From positions 124,001-188,000 of the forward strand of contig CAOLHI010001043.1 of NCBI GenBank assembly GCA_948474755.1: 64,000 bases of DNA, in the 5' to 3' direction. Each line of letters starts with the position of its first letter. The first letter of the stretch is position 1. The position numbers were made by a program, and so were the translations under genes. The DNA is from Ctenosaura bakeri (taxonomy: Eukaryota > Chordata > Lepidosauria > Squamata > Iguanidae). Positions 12,597 to 23,425 of this stretch are shown here, one piece after another. Under the pieces are notes generated by a model, which saw only the letters and a program-made list of their open reading frames with translations, did no database searches and was not told the origin of the DNA.

Positions 12597-12878
12597 AGGC
12601 ACCTTGTTCCCTCTAGGGAGATTAGGGCAATTTTGCCACTGTTTGGTCCCTGCACCTCTGACAGTTGCCCATCCCCATGTACACCAAGGTGAAAACAGCC
12701 ACACCATCAAGTGGAAGGACTCTGTTCTTTCTGTATGACTGTTATGGAGGGACTTGCAACCTGTCATGTCACAGTGTTACTAAGATGATTTGAACATTGT
12801 CCTCTGCCAAAATTCATCTGTGCTTCAGTTCAAAGCAACTGAAGTTTAATGCTAAAAATACATCCATCCCACTACTAG

Positions 12879-13080
12879 AGCCATTTCTGCACTACACTGT
12901 TATAGTGCTATTATCCCACTTTCAACGTCCTGTGGAACTCTGGGGCCTGTAGTTTACTGAGGCCAAAGAGCTCTTTGGCTGAGATTTCTAACTGCCCATC
13001 CCTAAACTGCAAACCCCAGGATTCCATAGGATATTCAAAGTGGGATAATAGCACTATAACAGTATAGTGCGGAAATAGCC
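12879..13080. mobile_element. MITE, family A copy 1 (202 bp, palindromic)
   Basis: Ends AGCCATTTCTGCACTA and TAGTGCGGAAATAGCC; the whole element folds on itself, with 'ctgttatagtgctattatcccacttt' mirrored by 'aaagtgggataatagcactataacag'. Flanks TAG and TAA are an imperfect 3-bp duplication. It lies within the 9.8-kb LAMA5 intron, 249 bp from the exon at 13330. Confidence 0.85.
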
Positions 13081-13329
13081 TAAATGACTGATTACATAAG
13101 GGCCATAAACATAACAGAAATCTCGGTGGCGTATGCTAGTGGCCTATCCAGACTAGGTTTTTTTTTAAAATGGCCAACCACCATGACTAATAACTGAGCC
13201 CAAAGTGAAAACGGCAGAGATTTACCAACATCGAGAAGGATGCTGCTCAGTCCAGAAACATTTTGGGTACTGGGGTTAGCATGTGAACTCTCCACTGTTG
13301 CATCCCTTCAACTTTCCTCTCATACTTAC

Positions 13330-13447
13330 AAGCAAAGTACTGCCAAGGCTCATAGGTAAGTCCAAAATCTGTTGACCGCTCAAGTACCCACAAGTCTGGA
13401 CGAGGAGAATTTGCAAATTTGATCCAAACATAGGCCACATGGAACAG
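13330..13447 (-). CDS. LAMA5: Laminin alpha-5 LN-domain exon (first of three visible, partial gene)
   Basis: This exon encodes part of the laminin N-terminal (LN, domain VI) domain, the secreted basement-membrane module through which alpha, beta and gamma short arms polymerise into a network. Read on the minus strand it starts after a pyrimidine-rich acceptor ending in CTTGCAG and gives [18 protein letters not shown], then [12 protein letters not shown] and YEPWQYFA, a very conserved laminin alpha-3/alpha-5 stretch. The exon is 118 nt, begins in phase 0 and ends one base into a serine codon at a perfect GTAAGT donor. That base joins CT of the next exon to make TCT, giving A-S-S-K-R-D-C across the junction, as expected from laminin alpha-5. 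The preceding exon, which should end in the LDLGQ motif, was not found upstream in the window. Alpha-3 is the main alternative, but the following exons favour alpha-5. Confidence 0.95.
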
Positions 13448-14255
13448 CTGCAAGAGAGAGAAACAGATTAGTGTATCCAAAGGTAAAAACAACAACATAC
13501 AAGCTGTGAATGAAAAGGCTCTCCTGTAAGAATTAATGTACCAGTGACACAGAGAGTGAAGATACTCTGGTTGCAGTTTTGTTCCAGTACGAATACAGAA
13601 TGAAAAGTGTATTATACAGATCAATCTCTTCTCTTCTTCCCTCTTCTATTGTCATGTGTCAGAAATTTTTATAGATTTGATTGACTTTTCACCTCTTTAA
13701 GTGTGGGAAGGTTCCAACACAGTATTTGATATACTGCTTTATTATTCAGCTATACCTTACCCTGTGGCAAATATGCTCCTATGTCTATTCTTAAGTAATG
13801 GGGGTTCACCAAAGGCCTGTTCTTCTTCTAATTCAAAGTCAACTGTTCAGAGGTTCAACTTCTCTTTGTTTCTTCTGTTGATGTGAGCTACAGGACTAAT
13901 ATTCAATCTGAATTGTCCCAGAGCCAGGAAAAGGAAGACAGCCCTTAATTACCAATTTCCTTTCCTTTCAGTTTTTTTCTCTTTATTAAAAAAAAATGCT
14001 AGTTTGAACATAACACTAAAGAATAATTTAACATTGGAAGAATCAACATAATCTCCCTACAGGCTCATACATTCTGTCTTCTTCTCCAGCACAGATTTCA
14101 AACAGTGTTTGGAAGCTCTGGAAGCTGGTTTTGATTAGCCACATTTTGTTGCACTGTCCAAATCCAGACAAACCCTGGTTAACCTTAACTATGATTAGTG
14201 GAAATAAGCCAGCCCCAAACCCCAGTGAAAATAAGACAGCTTGCTAAACTAACTA
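13448..14255. other. LAMA5 5' intron start, unassigned
   Basis: Pyrimidine tract and acceptor of the exon at 13447 lie at the left edge. No repeat recognised in the remainder. Confidence 0.55.
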
Positions 14256-14712
14256 CAGTTGGCCCTCCACATTTGCTAGGGTTAGGGGCTCAGGACCCCC
14301 ACTAAAGCAGAAAAACTGCAAACATCACAATATGTGTATGTGTCCGTGGGAAGAGGGCTAAGACATGGTAGGGAGGGCAGGTACCCAAGGTTCAAACCAG
14401 GTCAGGGAAAGGAAAAGAAAAAGGGATGGTTCAGCAAGGTGGCCCTGTACTTCCTCTCTCTTGCCCATATCCTTCCTTGAGTGTGAGGAAGCATCAGGGG
14501 AGTTTGTAGTGCTATCAGGGTGCAAGCTGTCCTTAGCTAGCCAGGCAGTGGTTGGTGGAGGAGAGGGACCTAATGTGGTTTCTTAAAGGGCTCCATGACA
14601 TGATTGGAGCTGCTGAGAGAGAAGGTTCCCCCAGAAAAGAAGGACTTAAGCTGGAGGGGCATAAATAATCAAATCCATGAATGTTAAATCTGCAAATGTG
14701 GAGGACCAACTG
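14256..14712. mobile_element. Tigger/pogo-like non-autonomous DNA element, copy 1 (457 bp)
   Basis: Terminal inverted repeats CAGTTGGCCCTCCACATTTG and CAAATGTGGAGGACCAACTG, flanked by TA at 14254-14255 and 14713-14714. TA target duplication and CAG...CTG ends fit the pogo/Tigger branch of Tc1/mariner. A sister copy with matching interior (the 'cttcctctctcttgcccat' block) is at 53575-54040. No transposase frame. Confidence 0.9.
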
Positions 14713-14879
14713 TACAGTTAATAGAAACTACAGATTAAGATTGAAACAACATACTAAAACTGAACTCACTAAAACAGAAAAAAGAAGCTTTCTCATTACT
14801 CCACAGAGGGAGAAGCTGAAAGGAAAAGGGTGTGAGCCTAAATGCTAAAGCATTACAGCTATCTGAGCTACTCAGATAT

Positions 14880-14976
14880 ATAGAATCATAGAAATGTAGA
14901 GTTGGAAGAGACCACAAGGGCCATCCAGTCCAACCCCCTGCCATGCAGGAACACCCTCAAAGCACTCTCGACAGAT
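14880..14976 (-). mobile_element. CR1 LINE 3' end, short
   Basis: About 97 bp of the CR1 3' end: ATAGAATCATAGAAATGTAG, 'ccatccagtccaaccccctg', 'ccatgcaggaacaccctcaa'. Very similar to the start of the 8681 copy. Confidence 0.92.
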
Positions 14977-16876
14977 ATTTTTTTCTTGTACAGAAGAACA
15001 AGAAGTAGCATTAGCAGCAGCAGCAGCTTCCCTCATTGAAAGGAAAAGTGGCACAAAGGCATTTAGAGAGGCTGTTAATAAACCATTAACAGTCTAGCAT
15101 GGTGTTTCTGTGTCTAACATGAACAAAAAATGCCACAAAACAGGTCTGGGCAAAAAATAGAAGGATTATTCAGGTAACAATGGAACATAGTGAGTTAACA
15201 ACCATATTATATGAATGTTCCGTTAATCTAAGTGAAGAAAAGATATCAATTCCAGAGAAAGATGTTAGTGTAGAAACCTCCTAATGTGAATCTGAAATGA
15301 GGGGGCAAGGAATCTGAAATGAGAGAGCAAGTAGGAATCCCACTATATGAGATTTCAACTCCACTTGCAGCATTAAAGAACACTTCCTTGCACGGCTATA
15401 CTAGGAAACCAAGCCCAAGCAAAAAGAAAAAAGAAAAAAAAGAGTTAATATTTTAAAATTTTCTAGAGCCATCATGGAGGCTTCTAGAAAATGTTTCACC
15501 TGCTTGTTGGAGTCTCTTATATGAATATAACAACTGTATTCTTTTCTGGCATTCCAAATGAAAATCTGGGTATTTATACTTTTGAAACAAACCATTCTTC
15601 AGAGCAATTAATCCTATAACAAACCAGCCACATGAAGTGGAAACAGCCACTTCCACAGGATAGTAACAAGTAGCTTCTGATAAGACCTCCTTAGCATTCA
15701 GCTTTGAGCTGCTCCCAATTAGTTCAAATGCTGATTTATGCAACCATGTCCTTGCCAAAACTGAAATAAATGTACAGCTTAAAAATGTCAGCACTAGAGA
15801 AAAAATAAACTCAGCAACAGAATTTCCCTTCACTAGCTGGCACAGGTTCTTTCCAAAAATCCTCATTTTATCATCCTGTCAAAAAGTGATATCTAGAGGC
15901 AGAAAAAAAATATTTTATCTATAAGAAAACTTAAAAGATCAACACACACAGGAAATTTAGTGCTTACAAGAGGGTGAGTTTTCAAGCATTCAAGGCAGAG
16001 ATCTAAGTTGTGCGTGACTTGCTTGGCTAAAAGAAAATAACTCTACATGCCATATAGTTCTGGAAAGCCTGACCCCAAATCAGGAACAGTATTTATATTC
16101 TATTTTTAATTTACATTCTTATTGCTCCTGGGACAAATGCACAAAGAAGCTCAGATGTAACCACTGTAAATATAAGACTGCTCAAGTTCCTGACTACACT
16201 TAAGTGTTTCCACCATGTCAACCACTCTTTTCCCCTTCTTGTCTCAGGCATGAATTTCTGCAGAGCTAGCCATGGTGATGTCTGTTCAAAGAGTTTTTGT
16301 TCAGCAAATGAGCAATGCAGATGTAATGTTAACCAAGGTTAGCTCCCTCACCTTCACTCCAAAAAAAGAGAAGATGAATCTGTATAAAAATTGGGAGGCT
16401 AGACAACCAAGGGATGTTATATGTTTGTGTCATGTCTTTCCTATAAGGGAGTGATAACATTCTGCATTTTAGAAATCATAAAAATAATAACATTTTAAGC
16501 AATTACAGTGATTCTGCAAGGAAACTGTTCATGCTCTGAATCTGGTTTGGAATAATGACATTATTAGGTATTAGGCAAGTCTGTTGTGTTTACTGCTTAT
16601 TACTATTGTTTCTTACTGGTGCTTTTAATACATTATCATTGTTACTTTGCTGCTGTTATCACCACCACTGCATAGTGAAGACCAAACTTGTGGCCTAAAT
16701 CCTGTTATTAGCCCTGACTAGAACGGAACCATTGAAACAGATTTAGTTATAGGTTGACCAATTATTCAAAAGTTCATTTAGTGGGTCTACTTTGGTGGGG
16801 CCTGTTTATCAGGATTCTGCCATAATGGTTCAGATCCTTTTATGGGGTATTGTTGACGGCACAAATAATGTTTCCA
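14977..16876. other. Unassigned intronic sequence
   Basis: No family recognised. A 137-codon minus-strand frame (15453-15866) has no recognised motif and is treated as chance. Confidence 0.45.
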
Positions 16877-17083
16877 GTTTATCGTGACCTTAAGACAAAC
16901 TTATCATGGTTTTTTTCTTGGCAAAATTAATACAGAGGGCTTGGCCGTTGCCTTCTTCTGAGCCCAGGAGAGTTTGACTTGCCCAAAGTCATCCAGTGGG
17001 TTTCCACAGCTGAATGAGGATTCAAACCTGGTCTCCAGAGTCATACTTCAACAGTCAAACCAGTACACCATGCAGGCTTTCCT
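16877..17083 (-). repeat. tRNA-derived CORE-like SINE
   Basis: Antisense copy with 'cgtgaccttaagacaaactt', core 'gacttgcccaaagtcatcca', B-box region 'ggattcaaacctggtctcc' and 'accatgcaggct'. Confidence 0.85.
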
Positions 17084-18827
17084 TTCATAAGAAGGGGCTC
17101 ACAAACCCATTCCTGAAGACCTACGTAATTTCCACCTGATTCTAATGATTTCCCTGAACTGAGCTGATGAGATTAGTAATTCACTTATTTCTAAACCTTC
17201 TTTGACACTTACATACTTATTATCTAATTTATATTTTATTTTATTTCACAAAGTTATGAAACCGGTTGATATCGACCCTATGAAATATTTTACAAAGGTC
17301 TGATTTTGATTCATTAAGCCTCTTTTAGGAAAACTACAGAATTTTTACACAATTATTACTGTATTTCAGAGACGTTTTCTTGCAGCTAGGCTGATAGTTT
17401 ACAAGGATGTGGTAGAGGTAGTTAGTCCCTAGCATTCCCTAGTCTAGAAAATTCTACAAAATTGGGAGGTTAAAATCTCACATGCTCCCTCCAATTGCCC
17501 CATAATTTAAACATACAACAACTGTATCATTCAGGATTAAGGAAACTTTAATGTCTCGATTTTGCGCTCACATTCTTTGACTTTTGTTCACAGGACTACC
17601 ACAAAACTATCCTGAATACATTAATAAGACAACAGTACTAAGTACCCTTGCCTCTCTTTATCTTAGCTGAACAACCACAACCAGATTCTATAGTTAGATG
17701 CTTTTCCTTAGGATTAGGTTCACATGTGTTGACATCTGTGTTCTTCCAATAAAATCATCACTAACTACCAACCCACTAAGTTATGCGTTCTCTTGCTTTA
17801 GAAATCCTTCCATGGAATGGCTTCATTCTCTGGGGAATAACTTAATATTGCTGCCAGAAATCTGCTTGGCTTCTAGCTTGGTGAAATTCACTATACCCTT
17901 TTCAGATTCCCACAAAACTCATTGGTCTACACACTACAAGAAAATTTCATGCAACTTGGCACTCTGTGATACTGAAAACTTTGTACAGGGTGGTCCTTCT
18001 TTGGTGACAATTGCACGGCGAGGCCGTGTCAAAAGACACAGACATTTTTCTCAAGAACATTTAATACAGATTAGTTATCCCTGAAAACAATTTCAATTGT
18101 CCTTTAGTTCACATAATCACAGTGTTATAAAGTGTGATTAAAAAAAGGTCGCAACCTTGATGCACTTCTCTTTTCTTAAAAATATTTAAAAGTTTCAGTG
18201 ATGATTCTAATTAGTATTTCAAGAACAGCCTGGAAGATATACTGAATACTTATTGCTGCTATTATTCATCAAACATAACTGCTATGTCTACTACTAAAAA
18301 TTTTATTTTAAATTTTATTAGTCTTATTTCCACTCAAGCTTTACAACCAGTCAATTCATCAAACATATGTCAACATATGCAGCTATAACAGTTACAAGGG
18401 ACTCTGATGGAAAGTAGCAAAAGAACAGAAGAGCCTATCTATGTACCAGGTTTTCAACACCTTGTTGTGTTGGAGCAGAAAAAAACAGATGGATAAAGCA
18501 TGTTTGTTAAGGAAGACAGTGTTTTAATTAGCTTGATTTTTATTTATTTAATTTATACCCCCCTCCAACATGGCTTAAAGTACAGGTTAAAACATAATGT
18601 ACCTAAAACAATGTGTAGTACAAAAATTTAAAAACCTTTAAACAAACAAGCCAATTAAATCGTCGTAAAAAGATAAACCCACAGGACATCTCATTAGACT
18701 CTTTTTTTTGCCACAGCCAAGTTTAAAGCCAAATACTTGCATAAATAAAAAGATCAGGGCAAAGAGGGGGTCAACTGGGCTTTCCATGAGACGGTGTTCC
18801 AAAGTCTAGGAGTAGCCTAGTTTAGAC
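17084..18827. other. Unassigned intronic sequence
   Basis: The interval 18538-18640 resembles the antisense 3' tail of an L2-like LINE (TTTATTTATTTAATTTATAC). Nothing else was recognised, and a 128-codon frame at 17698 has no motif. Confidence 0.4.
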
Positions 18828-18830
18828 ATA

Positions 18831-19297
18831 GGCCCCTTTCACATGGGAAGGGAAAAACGTCCTGAGACGTCCTGAAACGGGGCTTACCTTAGTCCGTCGC
18901 CACGTGGAGCAGCGCGTTTTCGCTGCTCCATGCTTGTCGGCATCCCGTGGGGCCCAAAATGGCGGCTTACGACTGGCGGAGGCTCTCCACCAACCGGAGA
19001 AGCTCACCAGCCGGAAAGCCCACCCCTGGCAGATCTGCAGGCACACTCTTGCACACGCCTGCAAATCCACACTGGGCGCTGCGATGGGGCTGCATGCGGC
19101 TGCACGATCATGCTTTTTAAAAACCACTTGAAAAGTGGTTTTCAAAAAGCACGCGGCGCCGCCACTTCCGGGCGCCCTAGCGCAGATTGGGGAGTGGAAT
19201 TACACAACAGTAATCCACCCCAATCCATTTTACGGTGTAGACGACCTCTGTCAGAGGTCGTGCTACACTGTTTTAATACCCCCGTGTGGAAAGGGCC
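18831..19297. mobile_element. MITE, family B copy 2 (467 bp, GC-rich, target duplication ATA)
   Basis: Ends GGCCCCTTTCACATGGG and CCCGTGTGGAAAGGGCC, flanked by ATA at 18828-18830 and 19298-19300. The right half, including hairpin CGACCTCTGTCAGAGGTCG and 'ttttaataccccc', matches the 5143 copy, but this copy carries about 260 bp more GC-rich interior. Overlapping short frames on both strands are by-products of the high GC content. Confidence 0.85.
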
Positions 19298-19300
19298 ATA

Positions 19301-20287
19301 GTTATAAAGGCCACAAGGGGACATAAACACCTTCCCTCCAACTTATGGAGGACACAAGTTTATTTGAAAATATTTGTAAAAGAGACCTAAGTTTTTGAAA
19401 AGGTCTCCAATAACAGAACACATAATATCTTGAAAACACAAAACTAAAATACCATATTTATCGTCTCCATGAAAAAGATGTCAGGGTAGACTATACAGGG
19501 AAGCCTTGCATAAGTAAGCAAGCTTTCAGTATGCATCTACATCTAGATATTTTGTTGAATTTCAGAGGTAAAAGTTTTCCATACAGCGGGTTCCATAGTG
19601 CTGAACACTCTGCTCTGAATGGCTACAGATTGTGGATTACAGATTGTGCATGTAATACACAATCTGCTCTCAATATATTTTAAGGGTAGAAAATGCTATG
19701 TGCAAAATTCACTTCTTATATGCATTAATACAGTTTGCAATAAAATGAGAAATATAAAACACTTTAGTTTTATTTGATAGGCATGGGTTGACTGTGGTCT
19801 AAGCACTGGGGATGCCCCAGGCCACCACTGGAGGGTGAGCCCCCTCCCTTTGGACTAAAGGAACGTCCAATGCAATTTGGAGACTGTAACAACAGAAAAG
19901 GCAGGAACACACCTGTGGAGCACACAAAAATATTTTTATTCCCTGACATCTCCAGCCAAAAGGATCAGATGGCAGCTGATGTGAAGAAGGTATGCCTGAG
20001 ATCCTAAGAGAAACTACTGAGGGTCTGATACTAGATTAAGGGAGCTTATGGCTTCACTCAGTAAGGACTGCATGCAGGTCCTCTTCTTCAGTATCCCAAT
20101 TTTCCCTTCTCCTCTTTTCTTGACATGGGTCATTCCCTCACCATCTACACTGGTGACAAAAAATGTGGAAGGTTTTTATTATTTACCCTGCCATTCCTTT
20201 TTCCTTTTGTGTCATAACTTAATTAGATTGTAAGCCTGAGGGTTTTTTGTTGTTCTTTTACTTGCAAAACACCATGTACAGTGATGG

Positions 20288-20335
<48 letters not shown>

Positions 20336-21639
20336 CAACATGATGGGCATTCTGCTGCATTTGATGGCAGCAAGGGAAGAATGGAGAGGGAGCATCATAT
20401 TACATGAAATGAACTCTGATTCTTTCACATCCTGCAGAAGGCTCAAGGGGAAAAAAGCCAGGATGCCTGTTATCAAGTGAGCTTATGCTGAGAAAATTCG
20501 CAGGGTACAAAGACTTTGTGCAACGACTCTAAAAATAGAGAGAATTGGCAAGAATCATGGACTCTTATATGCCAGATTTAGCCTATTGCTGTTTTTCTGT
20601 CCAACCACTAATATGAGGGGGGGGAGAAGTTTTCTTCACCCGAGAAACTTTATTTAGCTCATATTTTAATTCAAATAAATTCAGTTCTCTACATCCCTAG
20701 AGATTCAGGCAAATATTTTCTCAGCTGGGGGAGGAGGGGACAGTGATTGTCCATGCAGAATTAATCAAGTTGCCTAGTCCCAACTGCAAAATACCAAATC
20801 AGATTGTACTGACTTTTGCCCAGGAACTGAAAAACCATCTAATCATTCTTCCTCTGGTCAGTTTTCTACCCAATTTCCTTCTTCCCATGCCACTTTTCCA
20901 TTGATGTGATAAAAACAGCTATACTAAGCAGAAAAACAGCTGGAGAAAAAGTTAAGCAGTAACTTCCCAAACAGTCTTCCATTACTAATTGCTCTCTCTG
21001 GTAACTTAAAACCACAGTGGAGGACTGTTGTACATATCTCCCGAGCAGTATCTCATTTGGAACTCAACTTCACATCTACAGTATGGCAACAATGATAATT
21101 GAAAATGTTAACTTATCTTAAAGAGTCATTGTGCATATTAAGAATTTGGACACCTTAAAATGTAATAACAATATTTACTTATTTATTCAAATAAATGTAT
21201 TTCATTTGTGATAATTATGGCAATGATGACAACAGCAATAATGTATGAAAATTTATTTAAGCAAGAAGTTCTGTAGAAAGTTGTCCTCAATCCTCATTCC
21301 TCCCGATCCAACTCCCGGCAGCCTCAGCCAGCATAGCCAATGGCCCAAAACATCCAGAAAACCAAAAGCGGAAAACCACTGCTCCAGAAAATGAAAGAAC
21401 ATTCCCCTTTGTGGAAGACTAAACAGTGAAATCTCTTAACTGAATCTATAAAAATCAACCTTCAGCCTTAAAAAAAGTTGCTTCATGTCTTCTCATGCAA
21501 GGCCTTACATTTACACTCTCTCAGACCTGGTAGGGTGAAAAGAGGGAGATCACTGGGCAGAGAAGGAGGTCTTCCTTACTCCTGAAGTAAAAATCTCCAT
21601 CACAATTACTGTGCTGCCACTAATGCAATGACAGCAGTA
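19301..21639. other. Unassigned intronic sequence with microsatellite
   Basis: Contains the (CAT)n run at 20288-20333. No other family recognised with confidence. Confidence 0.45.
20288..20333. repeat. (CAT)n microsatellite, about 15 units
   Basis: Perfect CAT/ATG repeat; it makes artificial poly-Ile and poly-Met frames on the two strands. Confidence 0.97.
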
Positions 21640-23425
21640 ATCAATGGACCAAAAATCAACAGAGACAAATGCAAAATTCTATATTTAGGCCAGGAAACCA
21701 AATGCATAGATATAGGACAGAGGACACTTGGGTTGGCAGTAATACATGTGAAAAGGACCTCAAGATTGTTGTTGATCAAAAATAGAACTTCACACAGCAA
21801 TCTGATGCTGCAGCAAAGGAAGCACACATTTTAGTCTGTATTAACAGACTTGAGTTCTCAAACTGAGGGAAGTAGTAATCCCAAAATATTGTGCACTGGT
21901 CAGGTCTCATCTGGAGTATTGCACTCAGCTGTGGGCATGTGAAGGAATGGTACTCTATGCCATTTTACTGACGTGTATGAGTTTAATAGTCCTTTTATAC
22001 TGTTTTGTATTGTTATATTTGGGGTTAATGTTCAGTAGCTAAGTTTAACTTCTTTTAAAACACAAGGGGCTTGTGGAGAATGGAAAGCAATAGCAGAATT
22101 GTGTATACGAGTGAGTCAGGCCTAGGAAGAAGGGAGGTTTGGAGAATGTGAGAGCTGGAAGAAAGCTGTGAGTGGGAGCTGAGCTCAAGCTGTGGAAAGA
22201 GAGCTAAATGTACAGTTGAAATGGAAAAGAACTGAAGAAGAGAGAAGGCAGAGCAGAGGGACAAGTAGGACAATGAGAAGGAACCCACAAAAGGCGTTAG
22301 AAGCAGAGAAATAGCCAAGGTGCAATGTTTGTTCTATAGAAGAATATTTTGGGGAGAAAGACTTGGCATTCGGCCTCTGCAAAGACCTACTTGCCTGAAA
22401 GGAAGACAACAGGAAAAGTGTGAGACCTATATATCTTAGGTACTATGATTAGATAGGCTCAGAGGAATCCGTTTATTTTCTCTCTGCTTTTCTGTTGCTC
22501 TTTTGGGACTTATTGTAAACAGAAACAGACTTTTTTTTATTTATTTTAGGATCAGACAGTGAGCTCTAGCACAAAAAAAGTGTTGTTTGTTTGTTGTTTC
22601 TATATTAGAATAGCAAACCTTTTAAAGGTTAATATTGCTCTAGCTCGCAGTTACCGGTTGCTAACTCCATGCCTAAAGCCTGAACACTCTACAAAAAAGG
22701 AGATTCATCTGTGGAATTAAAAGTTTCTTTATTTATTATACTTTATATTACAAAATAAATAAATAAAATAAAGTTTGGTACTGCATGGGTGGAAACAGCC
22801 TCACAAATAAAGACATCCACCAGGTGGCGGTGAAGGAGTTCATGGGAGAGTGAAGAACCGCCTTGTTGCAAAGGTCTGAAGACCCTCTTTTTTGGCCAAT
22901 CTTACTCCCCCTCACAAGAGGAGGCTAGGCTGCTCTGTGATAGGGCACCTCATTTTAAGAAGGATATAGACAAGTTAGAGCATGTTCAGAGAAATGCAAC
23001 AAGTCTTATACAAGGGATGGAGAACAAAACATGTGAAGAAAATTTGAAGGAGCTGGGCATGTTCAGCTTGGTAAAAGAGGAGACTGAGGACTGACAGGAT
23101 TGCAGTCCTTAAATACCTTAGGAACTGTCAAAGAGAGGAGGGGGAAGGCCTGTTCTCTGCTGCCTGAAAGGGTACAACCAGGTTTAATGGTTTTAAGCTA
23201 CAGGACAGTAAATTTCAGTTGAGCATTAGAAAGAACTTCTTGAGTGTAACAGCAGTTCAACAATGGGACCAATTGCCTAGAGAGGGGTTGAGGTCTCCTT
23301 TTCTGGATGTATTCAAAAAAAGGCTAGGCACCTACCTCTCGGGGATGGGCTAGCTGGATTTCCTGCATTGAACAGCAAGTTGGACTTGATGGCCCATGGG
23401 GCCACTTCCAGTCTTGTGATTCTAT
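21640..23425 (+). mobile_element. CR1 LINE 3' part, split by an LTR insertion
   Basis: Two CR1 segments, 21640-21937 and 22948-23425, are collinear. The first reads as late ORF2 (INRDKCKILYLGQ) and the second continues it to the 3' end 'ttgatggcccatggggcc...gtgattctatttt'. The CR1 text resumes at 22943-22947 after a 1,005-bp insert. Both segments carry stops and frameshifts, so the copy is old and dead. Confidence 0.88.
21938..22942. mobile_element. LTR-like insertion inside CR1 (1005 bp, target duplication GGGCA)
   Basis: Starts TGTGAAGGAATGG and ends CTCTGTGATA, with GGGCA at 21933-21937 repeated at 22943-22947. A 5-bp duplication and a TGTG start suggest an LTR; the last bases TGATA would be a mutated TGACA. 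AATAAA signals cluster at 22755-22775. There is no coding capacity, so a solo LTR is the best reading. An unknown DNA element is the alternative, because the CA end is not intact. Confidence 0.7.

Noticed and set aside
15453..15866. 137-codon minus-strand frame with hydrophobic N-terminus
   Set aside because: No recognised motif, no splice or promoter context, and ordinary intronic base composition. Probably chance.
17698..18084. 128-codon plus-strand frame
   Set aside because: No recognised domain, no conserved context.
18822..19326. Six overlapping GC-rich frames on both strands
   Set aside because: They lie inside the family B MITE; high GC removes stop codons by chance.
20247..20480. 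Poly-Ile / poly-Met protein frames
   Set aside because: Produced by the (CAT)n microsatellite.
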